Origin: Bacillus sp. KH172YL63
GTDB taxonomy: Bacteria; Bacillota; Bacilli; Bacillales; Bacillaceae_B
DNA: 64,000 nucleotides
Direction: 5' to 3'
Assembly: GCF_011398925.1 (NCBI RefSeq)
Contig: NZ_AP022842.1
Span: forward strand, 1,724,001 to 1,788,000
Shown here: positions 27,777 to 37,943 of the stretch, piece after piece
Position numbering within the stretch: position 1 is the first letter of the stretch
Layout: each line of letters opens with the position of its first letter
Made by a program: the position numbers and the translations under genes
Notes under the pieces: model-generated
What the model was told of the DNA's origin: nothing
Databases searched by the model: none
Seen by the model: the letters and a program-made list of their open reading frames with translations, nothing else

Positions 27777-30700
27777 AGAACAACTGAGAAAGAAAATACT
27801 TGTCCTTGATGGGGCGATGGGAACAATGCTTCAGCAGGCCAATCTATCCCCTGAAGATTTTGGCGGGGAAGCGTTTGAAGGGTGTAATGAAAACCTTGTA
27901 TTGACAGCTCCGGAAGTCATTCACCGCATACATTCAGAATACCTGAAGGCAGGGGCTGATGTGATTGAAACGAATACATTTGGTGCAACGCCTGTCGTGC
28001 TTGATGAATATGATCTTGGCTATAAGGCGTATGAAATCAACCGGGTGGCAGCAGAAATAGCCAGGAATGCAGCAGATGCTGTTACTACACCTGAATGGCC
28101 CAGATTTGTCGCCGGGTCCCTCGGCCCCACAACCAAGACACTATCGGTTACAGGGGGGATCAGTTTTGACGAGCTGACAGAGAATTATCGCATTCAAGCC
28201 GAAGGCCTCCTTGACGGGGGAGTGGATGTGCTGCTCCTTGAAACAAGTCAGGATGCCTTAAATGTGAAAGCCGCGAATCTCGGAATACGATCGGCATTTG
28301 CATCAAGGGGGATCGAGATTCCCATCTTATTATCAGGTACGATTGAGCCAATGGGAACGACACTGGCCGGTCAGAATATCGAATCATTTTATATTTCCCT
28401 GGAGCATTTAAATCCATTGGTGGTTGGCCTGAATTGTGCGACGGGCCCTGAGTTCATGCGTGACCATATCAGGACTTTATCGAATCTCGCCACATCCTAT
28501 GTTAGTTGCTATCCCAATGCAGGATTACCGGACGAAGAGGGTAATTATAATGAAACGGCCGAGTCATTAAGTGTGAAAATGAAAGGTTTTGCCGAGAAAG
28601 GCTGGTTGAACCTTGTTGGAGGCTGCTGCGGTACGACGCCTGAACATATCTCTGCCCTTTCAGAAGCCGTGAAGAATTTTCCTCCACGAAGGCCAAACGT
28701 CTCCCATCCTCATGCCGTTTCTGGGATTGAAGCATTTGTTTACGAGGATGAAGACAGAAGGCCGATTCTAGTAGGTGAACGGACCAATGTCATCGGTTCA
28801 CGCAAATTCAAGAGACTGATAGCAGAAGGGAAGATTGAAGAGGCATCAGAGATTGCCCGGGCTCAAGTAAAGAATGGGGCACAGGTGATCGATATTTGTC
28901 TTGCCGATCCCGATCGTGAAGAAGAGGAAGATATGGATCAATTTATTCAAGAGGTTGTAAAGAAGGTGAAAGTTCCCCTCGTTATAGATTCGACTGATGA
29001 AAAGGTGCTTGAGACAGCATTGAAATATTCTCAGGGGAAAGTGATCATCAATTCAATCAACCTCGAGGACGGGGAAGAGCGGTTCGAGAAGGTTGCAGAG
29101 CTCATGAAGCAGTACGGGGCCGCGGTAGTGGTCGGAACGATTGATGAGAAAGGGATGGGGGTATCTGCTGAAAGAAAAGTGGACATCGCTGTCCGGTCTC
29201 ATCAGCTCTTAACCGAGAAGTATGGCATCGCGTCTGAAGATATCATTTTCGATCCCCTCGTCTTCCCTGTCGGCACAGGTGATCAGCAATATATCGGATC
29301 TGCCAATGCAACTGTAGAAGGGATCAGGCGGATCAAGGAAATCTTGCCTGAATGCCCTCATATATTGGGGGTGAGTAACGTTTCGTTTGGTCTCCCGCCA
29401 GTCGGAAGGGAGGTTCTCAATGCGGTATATCTTTATCACTGTACAAAGGCTGGCCTTGATTACGCGATTGTGAATACGGAAAAGCTGGAGAGGTTTGCTT
29501 CCATCCCGGAAAAAGAAGTGAAGCTTGCCGAGAAACTGTTATTTGAGACGACAGATGCTACCCTGGCTGAATTTACTGCATTTTATCGTGGGAAAAAGAA
29601 AGAAGTCAAAGTTCCCGTCAATACGATGAGCCTTGAGGAGCGGCTTGCACATTACGTGGTGGAAGGAACGAAGGAAGGACTGCTGCAAGACCTTGACCTG
29701 GCCCTTGAACAATATGAAGCCCCCCTTGATATCATTAATGGTCCGCTCATGGAAGGAATGAGTGAAGTCGGCAGATTATTCAATGACAATCAACTGATCG
29801 TCGCAGAAGTATTACAAAGTGCAGAAGTGATGAAGGCTTCGGTTGCACATCTGGAACCGCATATGGAACAAAATGAACATTCCTCTTCAAAAGGGAAAGT
29901 AATCCTGGCTACGGTAAAAGGTGATGTTCATGATATCGGGAAAAACCTGGTAGACATTATTCTCAGCAATAATGGCTATAACGTCATTGACCTGGGTATC
30001 AAGGTGACGCCACAGCAGTTGATCGAGGTCATCCGTGAAGAAAAGCCGGATATTGTCGGTTTATCAGGCTTGCTTGTAAAGTCTGCCCAGCAAATGGTCA
30101 TCACTGCCCAGGATCTGAAGCAGTCGGATATTTCCGTTCCCCTTGTAGTAGGAGGAGCAGCGTTGACCCGAAAATTCACCACTGGCAAAATCGGTCGTGA
30201 ATATGACGGTCTAGTGCTATATGCAAAAGATGCAATGGATGGTCTTTCTATCATGAACGGAATCCAGCATGAAGAAACCAGGCAGCAGTATGAAGAAGAA
30301 AGCAGGGAAAAGCTCAGTAAACTTTCAATAAGCGAGGAAACAGTGGACCAGACAGATTCCAGCGTAGCGCTCAAGGTCAAATCGGATGTATCAAAGGACG
30401 TTAGGGTTCATGTACCTTCAGACCTTGATCCACATACCATCAACGGTTTTTCCCTTGATCAAATCCAGCCGTACATCAATCAACAAATGCTCCTTGGTCA
30501 TCATCTTGGGATCAAAGGAAAAATCAGCAGATTGTTGGAAGAAAGAGATGAACGTACTGTCGGATTGAAAAACATGGTAGATGAATTATTTCAAAGTGCA
30601 AAAAGAAAAGGCATGATTCAGGCATCGGCCCGTTATCAGTTCTTTCCTGCACAGTCTGATGGGGATGATGTGATCGTTTATCATCCGGAAGATTTCTCTG

Positions 30701-31203
30701 TCGAGATCGAACGCTTTCACTTTCCGAGACAAAAAGGAAACCAGCATTTATGTTTGGCAGATTATTTACGATCTGTTGATAGTGGAGAAATGGATTATGT
30801 CGGCTTTTTTGCCGTTACCGCAGGTGTAAAGATCAGACAGTGGGCAGCTGAACTCAAGCAGGAAGGCAGATTTTTGGAAAGTCATGCATTACAGGCGCTG
30901 GCATTGGAAACGGCAGAAGGCTTGGCTGAAAGGGTCCATGAAATGATGAGGAGCCGCTGGGGATTCCCGGATCCGGTGGATATGACGATTCAAGACCGGT
31001 TCAGGACCCACTACCAAGGTCAGCGATTTTCATTTGGCTATCCTGCCTGTCCCGAACTTGATGATCAGAAGAAGCTGTTCAAACTGCTTCAACCGGAGAA
31101 AATCGGTATCCAATTGACGGACGGATGCATGATGGAACCGGAAGCATCAGTAACAGCCATGGTATTTGCCCATCCGGAAGCGAGATACTTTAATGTTTTA
31201 TAA
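27757..31203 (+). CDS. metH: Cobalamin-dependent methionine synthase
   Basis: 1148 residues with all four modules: homocysteine domain (about 1-320, GLNCATGP and GGCCGTTP zinc cysteines), pterin domain (about 345-610, [13 protein letters not shown]), cobalamin domain ([11 protein letters not shown] with the cobalt-ligand H725), and a C-terminal reactivation domain to residue 1148. It transfers the methyl of 5-methyl-THF to homocysteine. ATG 27757 follows AGAGAGG 8 bases upstream, inside the end of yitJ. A reactivating flavodoxin system is not in the window. A terminator follows at 31209-31243. Confidence 0.96.
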   Translation: MAITLFEEQLRKKILVLDGAMGTMLQQANLSPEDFGGEAFEGCNENLVLTAPEVIHRIHSEYLKAGADVIETNTFGATPVVLDEYDLGYKAYEINRVAAEIARNAADAVTTPEWPRFVAGSLGPTTKTLSVTGGISFDELTENYRIQAEGLLDGGVDVLLLETSQDALNVKAANLGIRSAFASRGIEIPILLSGTIEPMGTTLAGQNIESFYISLEHLNPLVVGLNCATGPEFMRDHIRTLSNLATSYVSCYPNAGLPDEEGNYNETAESLSVKMKGFAEKGWLNLVGGCCGTTPEHISALSEAVKNFPPRRPNVSHPHAVSGIEAFVYEDEDRRPILVGERTNVIGSRKFKRLIAEGKIEEASEIARAQVKNGAQVIDICLADPDREEEEDMDQFIQEVVKKVKVPLVIDSTDEKVLETALKYSQGKVIINSINLEDGEERFEKVAELMKQYGAAVVVGTIDEKGMGVSAERKVDIAVRSHQLLTEKYGIASEDIIFDPLVFPVGTGDQQYIGSANATVEGIRRIKEILPECPHILGVSNVSFGLPPVGREVLNAVYLYHCTKAGLDYAIVNTEKLERFASIPEKEVKLAEKLLFETTDATLAEFTAFYRGKKKEVKVPVNTMSLEERLAHYVVEGTKEGLLQDLDLALEQYEAPLDIINGPLMEGMSEVGRLFNDNQLIVAEVLQSAEVMKASVAHLEPHMEQNEHSSSKGKVILATVKGDVHDIGKNLVDIILSNNGYNVIDLGIKVTPQQLIEVIREEKPDIVGLSGLLVKSAQQMVITAQDLKQSDISVPLVVGGAALTRKFTTGKIGREYDGLVLYAKDAMDGLSIMNGIQHEETRQQYEEESREKLSKLSISEETVDQTDSSVALKVKSDVSKDVRVHVPSDLDPHTINGFSLDQIQPYINQQMLLGHHLGIKGKISRLLEERDERTVGLKNMVDELFQSAKRKGMIQASARYQFFPAQSDGDDVIVYHPEDFSVEIERFHFPRQKGNQHLCLADYLRSVDSGEMDYVGFFAVTAGVKIRQWAAELKQEGRFLESHALQALALETAEGLAERVHEMMRSRWGFPDPVDMTIQDRFRTHYQGQRFSFGYPACPELDDQKKLFKLLQPEKIGIQLTDGCMMEPEASVTAMVFAHPEARYFNVL

Positions 31204-31208
31204 GAAAA

Positions 31209-31243
31209 GAAAAGGCAACTCCTAAAAATGGGGTTGCCTTTTG
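31209..31243 (+). terminator. Terminator of the methionine operon
   Basis: AAAAGGCAACTCC pairs with GGGGTTGCCTTTT around TAAAAAT. Confidence 0.9.
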
Positions 31244-31388
31244 GTGTAAATATAGTTGAAAGTCTGTTCTAATCGCATAAATTGAAAGTGATTGACGAAA
31301 AATTGGTGTTCGACAGTGGTGGCAATTCAATATACATGAGAGAGAAGAGTTTGGAGAATATGATAGGGAAATACGATGCTTGTAGAGC

Positions 31389-31712
31389 TTAGCCTTCTTT
31401 GGTAAGAGGATTTTCACAATAATTTGCTTCGATTATTTCTAGAATTCTTTCATCCGAGAATCCGGTGATTAAGGATAGATTCGTTATAGTGGGTTTGATC
31501 CCGATAGAATCGCAAAAATCATATGCGCTTTGAATACTAAGGTTTTCAATGGACCGTCTTGATAGATTATTTTTCATTCTCTCATCAGCTCCCAACTTTA
31601 ATAACGAAGAAGGAGGGATACGAAATTGGATAAGATCTGTTGCAGGAATCTTATACGAGAATCTCAATTTCAAGATCGTGAAACTTTCTAAGTTATTAAC
31701 CCCATTATACAC
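31389..31712 (-). CDS. Uncharacterised small protein, possibly a gene remnant
   Basis: 107 codons are open from a GTG at 31712, but no ribosome site precedes it. A shorter reading from an in-frame ATG at residue 46 (about 62 residues) has a GGAG some 11 bases upstream. The C-terminal half (...IGIKPTITNLSLITGFSDERILEIIEA) looks like a helix-turn-helix of the kind in sigma factor region 3, and the RIP before it is also reminiscent. This likeness is weak and is only an inference. The region is more AT-rich than its neighbours. It may be a fragment of a lost gene. Confidence 0.35.
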   Translation of the reverse strand: MYNGVNNLESFTILKLRFSYKIPATDLIQFRIPPSSLLKLGADERMKNNLSRRSIENLSIQSAYDFCDSIGIKPTITNLSLITGFSDERILEIIEANYCENPLTKEG

Positions 31713-31866
31713 TTTATATTTTGAATTGTAAGAGGGAATCTCATTATTTTATGGAATTTTTAGAATCATCCTATAATTACCGCGGAAATCTATATAATCA
31801 GAAGTAAGTATATGGAAAGACATCTGACAGAGAATGATTGAACTATTGTTTCAGGGAGGGGAATCT

Positions 31867-32691
31867 GTGAGGAACCAACAGGTGAATATTCAGGGAATTC
31901 TAAAAGAATTGAAAGTTGGTGAAGTGGAGTCCTTCACTTCAATATCTAATGGAACGGCGAGCATTGTATGGAAAGTCAGCAGGAAATGTGGCAGGTCACT
32001 TGCTGTCAGATTGGTAGGAAGCGGCCAGCTTCATCAATGTCGAAAAGAACAGAAAATTATGGAAGTGATGCGGGAGGAGGGGATGCCCGTCCCAATCGTC
32101 CATCAGGTCAAGGAAGTGGACAGGTATGCTGTGATGGTATTGGACTGGGTCGATGGAAAAACAGTGGTTCAGCATCTGCTCGAGAGGCCGGGGGATGCAC
32201 ATGTGATAGGGGGTGAATTCGGAGAGATGCAGGCTGCGTTACATCGTCTCCCCCTGAACTTTGAACCATCAGGTGAAGGGGACTGGCTGACAGCTGAAAC
32301 CCCTGCGGAAAAGGAGCTGTTTATCCACTTGAATACGGGGGATCGTTCATATCTCCATCTTGATTATCATCCTTTGAACGTCATGCTTTCTGAAAGAGGG
32401 ATCATTGACTGGACAAATTTCGCTTTGGGTGATTACCGTTTTGATCTGGCCAGAACATTATCAATACTAGAAATTCATGGAGGGCAATACTTTTCGGAAG
32501 AAGTGCTTCACTCTTTTATAACCGGCTGGAAAGAAGGCTATAAATCGAAACGGGGATCGATCGGGAAACTGACCTCCTATATTGCGTGGGCAGGGGAACG
32601 GATGAAGAGGGATCTTGGTGATTCTATGGATAAAGAAGTGGAAGCAAGGATCGATGATTGGGTGCATAAACAAAGAGGGGAGGGCTTTTAA
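31867..32691 (+). CDS. Phosphotransferase (APH) family protein
   Basis: 274 residues of the aminoglycoside-phosphotransferase/choline-kinase fold. The catalytic loop is YLHLDYHPLNVM, with D as base and N for metal, and the metal-binding aspartate is in GIIDWTNFALGD. The N-lobe has a short glycine-containing loop (SNGTASIVWKV). The substrate is unknown; such proteins also act on sugars or amino acids. I chose GTG 31867 with GGGAGGGGA just before it, over an unsupported ATG eleven codons earlier. The next gene starts 1 base after its stop. Confidence 0.87.
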   Translation: MRNQQVNIQGILKELKVGEVESFTSISNGTASIVWKVSRKCGRSLAVRLVGSGQLHQCRKEQKIMEVMREEGMPVPIVHQVKEVDRYAVMVLDWVDGKTVVQHLLERPGDAHVIGGEFGEMQAALHRLPLNFEPSGEGDWLTAETPAEKELFIHLNTGDRSYLHLDYHPLNVMLSERGIIDWTNFALGDYRFDLARTLSILEIHGGQYFSEEVLHSFITGWKEGYKSKRGSIGKLTSYIAWAGERMKRDLGDSMDKEVEARIDDWVHKQRGEGF

Positions 32692-32692
32692 T

Positions 32693-33298
32693 ATGGGGTC
32701 GAGGGTGATGCATAGTATTATCGCTTATCAACTTGCAGCCAAATTCAGGTGTGAAAATAAAGCATCGTTTGTCATTGGGGGGATCGCTCCGGATGCCGTC
32801 ACTTACAAAGATAGAAGCCACTTTTATACAGGAGATGTAGAGGATCATTCAAGAGAAATCGATTATGAAGGGTTTCGGGGTAAGTACGCCTCCCGTCAAC
32901 ACACGCCATTTATCACAGGGTATGCAGCACACCTCATTGCCGATGACTTATGGCTACAGGGATTCTATTTGCCATGGCTGAAAAATCGACTGACAGCCGA
33001 TCCCTCCCTGCATGAAGCATATCATCGGGATTTTAGAAGATTGAATGCCCAATTGATACATCACTATAATCTGAAAGAAGAATTCACCCATCTACTCCGT
33101 GAAGTGTTTGATTATGTTGAAATAGAGGAAGTGAGCAGAGTGGAGCTGGAAGAGTTTCTCCCGTTATTGAGAGGGGACCTTGACTATGACCCTATAGACA
33201 TTCAGCAGCCTTTATCTGTCTTCACCCTTCCACAAATCATCGGTTACATGGAAACATCCATAGAGATTGCCGGGCAGAAATTACGTATCGGAGTATAA
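32693..33298 (+). CDS. Zinc-dependent phospholipase C-like hydrolase
   Basis: 201 residues. Motifs of the zinc-dependent PLC-like family (PF00882 type) are visible: SRVMHSIIAY near the N-terminus, GGIAPDAV, the metal-binding SHFYTGD and GYAAHLIADDLWL. There is no signal peptide, so it is probably intracellular, unlike secreted phospholipase C. GAGGGGAGGG inside the end of the preceding gene serves as ribosome site, making a two-gene operon. Substrate unknown. The 230 bases after it hold no gene. Confidence 0.85.
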   Translation: MGSRVMHSIIAYQLAAKFRCENKASFVIGGIAPDAVTYKDRSHFYTGDVEDHSREIDYEGFRGKYASRQHTPFITGYAAHLIADDLWLQGFYLPWLKNRLTADPSLHEAYHRDFRRLNAQLIHHYNLKEEFTHLLREVFDYVEIEEVSRVELEEFLPLLRGDLDYDPIDIQQPLSVFTLPQIIGYMETSIEIAGQKLRIGV

Positions 33299-33529
33299 CA
33301 GAGGCTCCATTTCTAACTCAGGGGTTTGGAGACTGATCAATCATGTGATTGGAAAAGTTCCCTCGATCTGTTATATAATAGTGGTTGGTAAGGGAAGTGT
33401 CGAAAAATTCTTGATACATGGACGCCTATAGCGTTTCTTTAAGTACGGTATGGTTTCCCACCTGTTTGCAAGCCTGAATGAACCTTAATAGAGAGAGTGA
33501 ATATTTAATAATTTAAGGAGGGATCATAC

Positions 33530-34372
33530 ATGCATCGAAATAAGGAACTACATACATATCTATTGAGTAAAGCCCGTCAATTAACAGATGAATGGTATGA
33601 ATCACTTGATAAATCCACCGCCTCAGGTGTGTATTCATCCAATGATCCGAAGGTGATCAATAGATTAAAAGAACAGAATTTTGAGTTTCACGGCATCCTT
33701 TGCAACATTTTCGCTGAGGACAAAGAAACCTTTAAAAAGCATCTAGATGAGTGGGTATTATCCATTGCGACAGATAAAGAACATCTGAACACACCAAACC
33801 ATTCCATCCTTTACGAGTTCATGAGAGTAAGGAATCAATACCTTGAATTTGTGTTGGAATATGTGAAAACTCATTTGGACTGTGACATATTTGAGCAATT
33901 CAACCTGTGGAATGATGTCATTATCGAAGCGTTTGACCAGGTGATGCTGCGATATGTGGAACTGCAGACAGAGGTGATTGAGCAGCAAATTCATACCCAG
34001 CAGGAAGTGATCAATGAATTAAGCTCGCCGATCATCAGCCTGAATGCACATACAGCACTTCTGCCACTTGTTGGAAATATCGATCCAACAAGAGCCGGTC
34101 TGATCTTGGAAAACGCACTTCAACAATGTGTCAGTAAAGAAGTGTCCCTTCTATTCATCGATTTATCTGGCGTGGTGTTGATCGATACGATGGTTGCCCA
34201 TCAGATTTTCCAACTCATAGATGCCCTCAAACTGATCGGTGTGAGACCCGTCCTTTCAGGGCTGCGTCCTGAAATCGCCCAAACCGCAGTGCAGCTTGGC
34301 TTGAATTTTGACAATTTAACGATCACGTCGACTTTGTCACAGGCTCTGACCATTAAGAATAATGATGTGTAA
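33530..34372 (+). CDS. RsbR paralogue, stressosome protein
   Basis: 280 residues. The N-terminal half (about 1-150) is a variable helical sensor domain; the C-terminal half is a STAS domain with the RsbR-type start EVINELSSPIISL and the segment LLFIDLSGVVLIDTMVA with the phosphorylatable threonine region. Such proteins build the stressosome with RsbS and control RsbT and sigma-B. It looks closest to RsbRD (YqhA) type proteins. It stands alone, away from any sigB operon. AAGGAGGG precedes the ATG. Confidence 0.9.
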   Translation: MHRNKELHTYLLSKARQLTDEWYESLDKSTASGVYSSNDPKVINRLKEQNFEFHGILCNIFAEDKETFKKHLDEWVLSIATDKEHLNTPNHSILYEFMRVRNQYLEFVLEYVKTHLDCDIFEQFNLWNDVIIEAFDQVMLRYVELQTEVIEQQIHTQQEVINELSSPIISLNAHTALLPLVGNIDPTRAGLILENALQQCVSKEVSLLFIDLSGVVLIDTMVAHQIFQLIDALKLIGVRPVLSGLRPEIAQTAVQLGLNFDNLTITSTLSQALTIKNNDV

Positions 34373-34416
34373 AGGGTCAAGGAAGCTTGCACAAATGTAT
34401 ACAATAAAAAATGACG

Positions 34417-34451
34417 AAAAAACCGTTCGAAACATTCGGATGGTTTTTTTA
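34417..34451 (+). terminator. Terminator with CCGTTCGA...TCGGATGG stem
   Basis: AAAAAACCGTTCGA pairs with TCGGATGGTTTTTTT around AACAT, shortly after the RsbR paralogue. Confidence 0.85.
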
Positions 34452-34492
34452 TACGTCCAAAACGATATTAACCTATAAACCTCGAAATAAAA

Positions 34493-34525
34493 TATCTTGA
34501 ATTAAAGATAAAAACCGTGTATGAT
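34493..34525 (+). promoter_or_regulatory. mhqE promoter with MhqR-type operator
   Basis: TTGAAT (34497-34502), 17-base spacer, TATGAT (34520-34525). The inverted repeat TATCTTGAATTAAAGATA (34493-34510) covers the -35 and fits the known MhqR box pattern TATCT(n)AGATA-like. MhqR binding there would block polymerase; quinones and electrophiles relieve MhqR repression in B. subtilis. Confidence 0.8.
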
Positions 34526-34566
34526 CATATTAGAGAATGAACACCTTTATAAGGAGTGAATGCAAG

Positions 34567-35547
34567 ATGAACATTAAACCATTAAAAGGGCAGCATCATG
34601 TTTCTGCCATTACAGCCAACGCAAAAAAGAATTTTGAATTTTATACAAAAGTACTCGGTTTAAGACTTGTAAAAAAATCCATCAACCAGGACGACACATC
34701 CGTCTATCATTTGTTTTATGCCGACGAACGAGGAAATCCGGGGACGGACCTCACATTTTTTGAAATTCCCCATGCGGGACAAACGTATAAAGGGACCAAC
34801 TCGATCTCTTTAACTTCCCTTCGGGTGAAAACGGATAAAGCATTAACATACTGGAAGAAGCGCCTGGAAGAATACGGAATCGAGCATGATGGTATTTCAG
34901 ACAGAAGCGGACGTGCGACGTTGCGTTTTCAAGATTTTGAAGGGCAGCGTCTCATGCTGGTTTCAGATGAACATAACAAGGGAGTCCCTGGTGGGAAACC
35001 GTGGGATAAAAGTCCGGTACCTGTTGAATACGGCATCATCGGCCTTGGTCCGATCACATTGACAGTCGCACAGAGCGAAAGTACGGCAGCAGTACTGACA
35101 GACCTATTAGGGTTTAAAGAGACTAGAAGTTTTCCATCAGATCAACAGGGGCAACCGGACATCCGTGTGTTTGAAACAGGAGAAGGAGGAACCGGTGCAG
35201 AAGTGTTCCTCGAAGAACGCAGTGATCTTCCACGGGAAAGACCAGGCAGGGGAAGCGTTCATCACGTTGCCTTCCGGGTAGAGGATGAAGAGGAATTGAA
35301 GAAATGGGTGAAATGGATTTCGGAGAATCGCCTGCCGAACTCCGGGTTTGTGGAACGGTATTATTTCCGTTCACTCTATTTCCGTGAGCCGAACGGTATC
35401 TTATTTGAACTTGCGACAGACGGCCCTGGATTTGAAACCGATGAAGAGTTTAACAGTTTAGGGGAGAACTTATCGCTACCGCCATATTTTGAAAATCAAA
35501 GAGAGTCCATCGAGGCGAAATTAAAGCCGTTGGAGACAAAAGAGTAA
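34567..35547 (+). CDS. mhqE: Ring-cleaving dioxygenase, VOC family (MhqE/MhqO-like)
   Basis: 326 residues made of two paired glyoxalase/VOC modules: GQHHVSAITANAKKNFEFYTKVLGLRLVKKS at the N-terminus and a second copy from about 150 (GLGPITLTVA...VHHVAFRVEDEEE) with a metal ligand in GILFELATD. This family breaks down hydroquinones and related aromatics. AAGGAGTGA lies upstream of ATG 34567. The pairing with a carboxylesterase and an MhqR-type operator match the mhqED operon of B. subtilis. Confidence 0.92.
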   Translation: MNIKPLKGQHHVSAITANAKKNFEFYTKVLGLRLVKKSINQDDTSVYHLFYADERGNPGTDLTFFEIPHAGQTYKGTNSISLTSLRVKTDKALTYWKKRLEEYGIEHDGISDRSGRATLRFQDFEGQRLMLVSDEHNKGVPGGKPWDKSPVPVEYGIIGLGPITLTVAQSESTAAVLTDLLGFKETRSFPSDQQGQPDIRVFETGEGGTGAEVFLEERSDLPRERPGRGSVHHVAFRVEDEEELKKWVKWISENRLPNSGFVERYYFRSLYFREPNGILFELATDGPGFETDEEFNSLGENLSLPPYFENQRESIEAKLKPLETKE

Positions 35548-35558
35548 GGAGGGAAAGC

Positions 35559-36164
35559 ATGAAACATATTTATAAAGAAGGGAATAAGCAATTACCTACA
35601 CTTCTATTGCTACACGGCACAGGTGGGGATGAACGTGATTTACTTCCCCTTGCACAAATGATTGCGCCGGAGTGTGCTGTTCTGAGCGTGAAGGGAAACG
35701 TGGATGAAAACGGGATGGCACGCTTCTTCGCACGCCTCCGGGAAGGTGTATTCGATGAGGAAGATTTATTATTCCGTACAAAAGAGCTGAAAGAATTTAT
35801 AGATGACAGCTCTGTTCAATATGGCTTCGACAGGGAAAATGTGGTGGCATTAGGGTACTCGAACGGTGCAAATATAGCCGCGAGCTTAATGTATCATGAG
35901 GATGCTTCACTAAAAGGCGGTATATTGTTTCACGCGATGGTGCCGAGACGTGGAGTCGACCTGCCTGATTTGAGTAAGGTGTCAGTTTTCATCGGAGCCG
36001 GTAAAAAGGATCCTCTGATTCCGCCTGATGAAACCAAAGAACTGGTAAAGGACCTGCAGAATGCAGGTGCACCTGTAACTGAGTATTGGACCGATGGTGG
36101 CCATGAGCTCCGCCGTGAAGAAGTGGAAGCTGCGGCACAGTGGTTCGACAATCAATATAAATAG
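35559..36164 (+). CDS. mhqD: Phospholipase/carboxylesterase (MhqD-like)
   Basis: 201 residues, alpha/beta hydrolase. The nucleophile elbow is G-Y-S-N-G within VALGYSNGANIA, the oxyanion loop LLLHGTGGDERDL, the acid in GAGKKDPLIP and the histidine in DGGHELRREEV. It starts 11 bases after mhqE with AAGGAGGG upstream. Known MhqD proteins help survival under quinone-like stress, but their substrate is not settled. Confidence 0.93.
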   Translation: MKHIYKEGNKQLPTLLLLHGTGGDERDLLPLAQMIAPECAVLSVKGNVDENGMARFFARLREGVFDEEDLLFRTKELKEFIDDSSVQYGFDRENVVALGYSNGANIAASLMYHEDASLKGGILFHAMVPRRGVDLPDLSKVSVFIGAGKKDPLIPPDETKELVKDLQNAGAPVTEYWTDGGHELRREEVEAAAQWFDNQYK

Positions 36165-36170
36165 GAATGC

Positions 36171-36203
36171 AAAACGCCGGAAGTTTCAATTCCGGCGTTT
36201 CAT
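36171..36203. terminator. Bidirectional terminator
   Basis: AAAACGCCGGAA pairs with TTCCGGCGTTT around GTTTCAA, between convergent mhqD and the gene ending at 36209. Confidence 0.9.
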
Positions 36204-36208
36204 TCGTT

Positions 36209-37117
36209 TCAGACCAGGCCGTATGCTTGATATGTTCTCAACATTTCAAGAGTCAAAATCCCCCTCCATTCTTTTTCTGCAATCGGCCATGTTTCATTGA
36301 ATTGTCCAAACCATGTCCAATTGGGCTGCCAATAGCCTTCTTCAGATTGTGTTCTTGTTTCATGCTCCAGCTGAAGAAGGATGTCTGCTTGAAGAACTCC
36401 GAAAAATGGTGAAGATGGACTGCCTGCCATTTGGAGTGGTTTGGCGACATATTCATTCCACCGGGCCGGATCTGAACACACCGTCCCATTGATGCTGGAA
36501 GAAAGAATATCAAATAGATACGTTTTTACTTCACCTGTCACAACATCCATAAGCCGCTGATAACAAAGGAAATCGTGCATCCCGATAGGAAGGGACATTG
36601 ATGAAAGTTCATCCTTGGCTCTTTCCGTCCACTCATGAAGACGGGGATGATCTGGCCTGAACAGATGGAAATAGCTCACGATTTCTGCATTGGGATTTGC
36701 CCAGGTCGTTTGTACGCCACAACGGCCTTTTTCCTCATCGACATGCCACCACGGTGCATGGGGGACCGAATTGACTTCTTCAGGCACGGCATTCCATCCA
36801 TGCATCCCTTCATCATATGACGCTTCTAAATAATTCATTGCTTTTCTGACAATGGGATTCTCCATTGATAGCCCAAGCTCTTTCACGTGTTGTAAACCAA
36901 TCGTCGTGGCAAGGGGAGATGAAGCTTCCAGTCGAAAATCAGGTTCGATGGAACGGCCGAAACCGCCGTCCGGATTTTGGAAGTGAGATAACTCTTTTAT
37001 GACATCCTCTTTACTCCCGTTTTCAAAATAAAAGGTGAATAATTTTTGTTCCAGTGGCCTTGCGTGCGTTTTGATGAAGGATTTTGCATTTTGCCATTGT
37101 TGATGGGTTAATTTCAT
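36209..37117 (-). CDS. Prenyltransferase/terpene-cyclase-fold (alpha-alpha toroid) protein, function unknown
   Basis: 302 residues, soluble. The early HFQNPDGGFGRSIEPDFR motif and the repeated helical pairs resemble the QxxDGGFG repeats of squalene cyclases and prenyltransferase subunits, so an alpha-alpha toroid fold is likely. The DXDD or zinc residues of the true enzymes are not evident. I chose the ATG at 37117 because TAGGAGAG sits before it; a longer reading lacks a site. Such orphan proteins are common in bacilli and uncharacterised. Confidence 0.65.
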   Translation of the reverse strand: MKLTHQQWQNAKSFIKTHARPLEQKLFTFYFENGSKEDVIKELSHFQNPDGGFGRSIEPDFRLEASSPLATTIGLQHVKELGLSMENPIVRKAMNYLEASYDEGMHGWNAVPEEVNSVPHAPWWHVDEEKGRCGVQTTWANPNAEIVSYFHLFRPDHPRLHEWTERAKDELSSMSLPIGMHDFLCYQRLMDVVTGEVKTYLFDILSSSINGTVCSDPARWNEYVAKPLQMAGSPSSPFFGVLQADILLQLEHETRTQSEEGYWQPNWTWFGQFNETWPIAEKEWRGILTLEMLRTYQAYGLV

Positions 37118-37296
37118 GTGGGACTCTCCTAACATGGTTGGATTGATTCTATAAGTATACATTTTGCTTCTTTTGCATTAAATCCTTCTTTTTACGAAAG
37201 GGAGGTCCGTCCCTCATGAATGAGAGCAATCATGAAACTTTTTAAGGAGTTGTTACGTAGGTAGAAGAAATAGCTTTTTTAAAGAGGGGGAATTTT

Positions 37297-37842
37297 ATGT
37301 TTTTTGTTTTAGGGTGTGTGTTGCTTGGAATCGTCGCAGTATTCATTGTGGCTCGGAGGGTAGCCCCCCAGTCGGAGTTGATGAATTCATTCAGCAGGGC
37401 AAATTCGTTTCGCAATGTGATCACTTCGTTGGTGGTGCTTGCAGGATTATTGTTCATCGTTCAATTTTTTGTAGCCCAAAGGGAAGAGTGGAGAGAGGAT
37501 GCCATTATCCAGATTGAAGACAGTGACGGGAAGATCAATCTATTTCAAGGTGAAGAGCATAAAGCGGCCATCGCCTTTGATGAGATACCACAATCAAAAG
37601 TGGAATATCAAACGTCTTTGCTGTTGTGGAGGCAATATAACGACCTGTCGATCATCCTGAGTGAAAAAGGGTATGAAGAACAAGGTGAAAAGATTGACGT
37701 GGATGAAGCGAAAACATCATCATTCAACGATGAGACCCATACAGTTCCAGTCTCCCTATTGTTCGAAAGGGCAGGAACCTGGAAGATCACCGTTGAAAAT
37801 GCTGGGGAAACCGTCGGTGACATCGTAGTAGAGGTAGAATAG
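37297..37842 (+). CDS. Membrane-anchored protein of unknown function
   Basis: 181 residues: two hydrophobic helices (about 1-20 and 43-63), then a soluble domain of about 115 residues rich in charged residues and predicted beta strands (VPVSLLFERAGTWKITVENAGETVGDIVVEVE looks like an Ig-like strand pair). By topology the domain probably lies outside the membrane. AGAGGGGG precedes the ATG. No family recognised. It ends at the hairpin 37863-37900. Confidence 0.7.
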   Translation: MFFVLGCVLLGIVAVFIVARRVAPQSELMNSFSRANSFRNVITSLVVLAGLLFIVQFFVAQREEWREDAIIQIEDSDGKINLFQGEEHKAAIAFDEIPQSKVEYQTSLLLWRQYNDLSIILSEKGYEEQGEKIDVDEAKTSSFNDETHTVPVSLLFERAGTWKITVENAGETVGDIVVEVE

Positions 37843-37862
37843 GTCTTCACAGAGTCATCTTA

Positions 37863-37900
37863 AAAATAGATGCCTGATTTTCGGCGGCATCTATTTCTTT
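37863..37900 (+). terminator. Rho-independent terminator
   Basis: AAATAGATGCC pairs with GGCATCTATTT around an 11-base loop, followed by T-rich sequence. Confidence 0.85.
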
Positions 37901-37943
37901 TGACCGCTATACTATAAGTAATAAGAAAAGCGGAGGGTTGAAG

